This document shows positions 45,606-64,000 of a DNA stretch of 64,000 bases, in pieces. The notes under the pieces are model-generated. The model saw only the letters and a list, made by a program, of their open reading frames with translations. It was not told the DNA's origin and did no database searches. The stretch is from Sabellastarte sp. h YS-2021. Taxonomy: Eukaryota > Annelida > Polychaeta > Sabellida > Sabellidae. The position numbers were made by a program, and so were the translations under genes. The stretch is from positions 2,604,001-2,668,000 of the forward strand of contig OZ024940.1 of NCBI GenBank assembly GCA_964017235.1, in the 5' to 3' direction. Positions within the stretch are counted from its first letter, which is position 1. Each line of letters begins with the position of its first letter.

Positions 45606-46539
45606 TACACAAAACACAGAACACGGTCACCTTGGCAAACTCTTCAACCAAAGACCGCAAATTCTGGCCACAAGACCACCTAAGAAGGCCGATAACACAC
45701 GCGGTCTTTATTTGAAAATACATTCAGTCCATTTTCCTATGAAAGACCTTGACCCGGATATTCTCCAAACTTGGTTTTAACGCCATGAACTATAGCTTGC
45801 CTATCTTTTCTCAAAAAACGACCTCACAGAGACTCAATTGTTTTTTTCCAACCTGCTTAAGTGGAAAACTCTTTAAGTGAAATTACCGTGGAATCTACAT
45901 ACACACAAATCAATATCAGGGTTTGGGTTCTTTTTTTGTATATTCAGCAAAAAAAAAATTCAGATCCTTCAACGGGGATCCTTGTCAATCAAATGCTTAT
46001 CCTACGTGGATATCTTGGATAATATTTCTTATCTTTTGAAAATCCCACAAGGTTTTTATCAAACCGCACTGCAATTCCAGATTTTTTCCAAAATTAAAAG
46101 AAACACCAGCGAGACATACATCAAATACTACAGGTGGGCCGGTAACCAGACCGTTTCTTTTTTGAACATCTGTTACACAAACCCTCTGTAACCTCAAGCG
46201 TTAATTTTTACAATTTTACACACATTTCTTTAATTCTTATTTACGTTTGAACAACCATTTTTTTTTTTCTTCTGTACGATAGTCTATCTTAATAACCTGT
46301 TCTTTCGGTCACATGACCTCCACAATTCTAGTCGCGAGTTAGCCCGATGGCTACACGCTCGCGACCAAAATCGAAGTTGTCACACGACCAAAATTTTCAC
46401 TGGCAAAACTCGACTCAAAGCCTTTTAGAATTCAAGGAATTTTTCCACAATGAGGCTGAAATTGGAAATGCGCCATTATATTCAAAGGCAAATGAAATCT
46501 TTTGAAACTTCCGCAACAATATACCATTCATTGGTTGCA

Positions 46540-46545
46540 TTTATT
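46540..46545 (-). promoter_or_regulatory. candidate MEIOC polyadenylation signal AATAAA
   Basis: AATAAA on the minus strand about 350 bp after the MEIOC stop codon, just past the last unit of the 3' repeat array. Position is plausible; nothing else confirms its use. Confidence 0.3.
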
Positions 46546-46896
46546 TTGCCCAAAACTAAGTTCCCACAATTCCTTGCTATCTGAACAGGAAATACAATCA
46601 TAAATACAGCCTCGCAATCAAAAACCTTTCTAGCCTTTCTTTGTTCCAAACTAAACACTTGTACAATCGAACATTATCGAATCATATGACTCCTTCCACA
46701 GGAAGTACCTCCATTTTTGCTTCCCACAATTCCTTGCTTCATTTCTACTTTTGTCACTTCCTCCTTTCCCCCTACAATCCTTTTCTACAGGAAGTGCCAC
46801 TACTCTCCTTCCCATAATCCCCTTCTTTAACACAGGAAGTCACTGTATTTGTTCATACCCACAATCCCACTCTCCCTCCGGCTCCTCAATTCTCCT

Positions 46897-62835
<15,939 letters not shown>

Positions 62836-63185
62836 TGTTGGTTGATTTTGGCTTCTTCTCCTGTCTTGGATGCAGAAATAACTCTTGTCTTTAGTCCATA
62901 TATGGTATGGTTTTCATGCTTGACTGTCTGGCTTCATGAATATCTACAGTCGTCATCAAACTTCATTTCCTGTGGACAGAAAACGACAAAGTGGGCATAT
63001 AACAACTCAAGCTGGCAGAAGTGAAGGGGTTTATATATCGATACTTCGAGTGTCAATTTCAATTATAGCTTTTGCTGAGTTTTTGCGGACTATCCCGCTT
63101 TTTGGATTCCAGCGCCTCATAGAGGATCCTCACCAATTTTGCACTATACAAATGGTTCTATTATTATTTTTATTATTATTATTTA
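62836..63185. other. region 5' of the MEIOC start codon
   Basis: Should hold the 5' UTR, the promoter, or an intron leading to a further 5' exon. No convincing core promoter seen. Confidence 0.3.
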
Positions 63186-63189
63186 CTGT

Positions 63190-63445
63190 TGGGGGGGGGG
63201 GTCGGTGGTGTAGTGGTTGGTGGTGGTATGGCGCATCAAACAGCCAGGGTCATATTGCAACAGGTAGTTTACGGGTAGAGGAACCAGTGCATACTTGTTG
63301 GTCAAGATTCTACACTGTAAAATACCGGGTATCGGCAAGTAACTACCAACTTTCCAACATGAAATGCCCAGGCCCAGATTCAAACTGGTGACCTCAGAGG
63401 GTTGAAGGCGAGCACTCTCACCGCTAAACCACCAAGTCCCCTCAT
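63190..63445 (-). mobile_element. SINE family B with a second, inverted head
   Basis: Minus-strand element: head complement ACCGCTAAACCACCAAG at right, body GGCAAGTAACTACCAACTTT, 3' end AGTTTACGGGTAGAGGAACC. At left a plus-strand head-like GGTCGGTGGTGTAGTGGTTG follows a poly-G run. Confidence 0.65.
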
Positions 63446-63449
63446 CAAT

Positions 63450-64000
63450 ATTCAAAGTCATACCAGAGTTTAATATCAAGATCAAATATTCTATATCCAT
63501 GCAAGTGAGAATTAACTGTCAAAAATGGCAAGTATATGAAATATATGAGAATATTTCCTTATTAATAGTTGTATAGCTATAAGCTACATGTGAATTTGGC
63601 AATTCACTAGAGTAATACATGTGTATACAAATTCTACAGTAACAGTACTTACAATATTTGAAATATGTACACAAAGCAAATTTTTATGTATTTATTTTAT
63701 TGTAAGCTTAATTCTGTTACTTATAATCCCATCACATATTGAAATGTGTCTTTCATTTGATCCACTTTACATATATCAAGTATGTACAAATACAACTGAT
63801 AAATTGGTAATAACAGTCCATCATAGAATTACCCACTTGCACACATCAATATCAATAGTAAATATTTAAAATTTAAAAATGAATTAACAGTTGTATTTTT
63901 TTTTCTCAAAATTACCAAATGCAATCATTCTCAAATTTAAGGCTCAAAACACACACAAAACAGTACTTGTGAGGATACTACAATTTCAGTTTTAAGTTTA
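63450..64000. other. AT-rich, no gene seen
   Basis: Short biased ORFs only; no splice-bounded exon candidate. Confidence 0.4.

Overview
The window is eukaryotic nuclear DNA, most likely from a marine invertebrate; a mollusc or another lophotrochozoan is my best guess. The support is: three intron-containing genes with GT-AG splice sites, AT-rich introns, and many tRNA-derived SINEs. The SINE 3' part (GGTTTCCTCC, then GTCGTGATATGACC, then a CAAATAAATAAAT tail) resembles the deeply conserved SINE domain described from bivalves and other invertebrates. There is no prokaryotic operon, CRISPR array or canonical tRNA/rRNA gene.

Genes. (1) 15738-13597, minus strand: a two-exon gene for a 342-residue unrecognised protein with a His/Gly/Cys/Asn/Tyr-rich tandem-repeat domain and a C-terminal region with CxxC pairs. 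(2) 24863-30977, plus strand: at least four exons encoding 321 residues, with a basic coiled coil followed by Ser/Arg-rich tails; no family recognised. (3) 62835-46897, minus strand: thirteen exons encoding 1101 residues, an orthologue of MEIOC (meiosis-specific with coiled-coil domain), the partner of the RNA helicase YTHDC2 in the mitosis-to-meiosis programme. All exon junctions of the three models keep the reading frame.

Layout. 1-13500 is repeats only: CCAAT-rich tandem arrays, a SINE interrupted by a pogo-like DNA element, a Foldback-like element whose inverted arms are 21-bp minisatellites (6562-8379), and several SINEs. 13597-15738 is gene 1. 16662-19529 is a 1.3-1.5 kb tandem duplication, one copy of which carries a later SINE insertion. 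19530-24860 is mostly unassigned, with one SINE and a tRNA-like relic. 24863-30977 is gene 2. 31000-46500 is intergenic, with SINEs, a palindromic MITE, several tandem arrays and many poly-C/poly-G runs. 46500-62900 is MEIOC, whose introns hold at least three hAT-like MITEs with 8-bp target duplications and several SINEs. One of those SINEs duplicated the splice donor of exon 2.

The three genes show no sign of acting together. The most unusual features are the Foldback-like element, the in-frame RFX X-box-like palindromes in gene 1, the duplicated MEIOC splice donor, and a degenerate repeat that forms the MEIOC C-terminal tail and continues into its 3' UTR.
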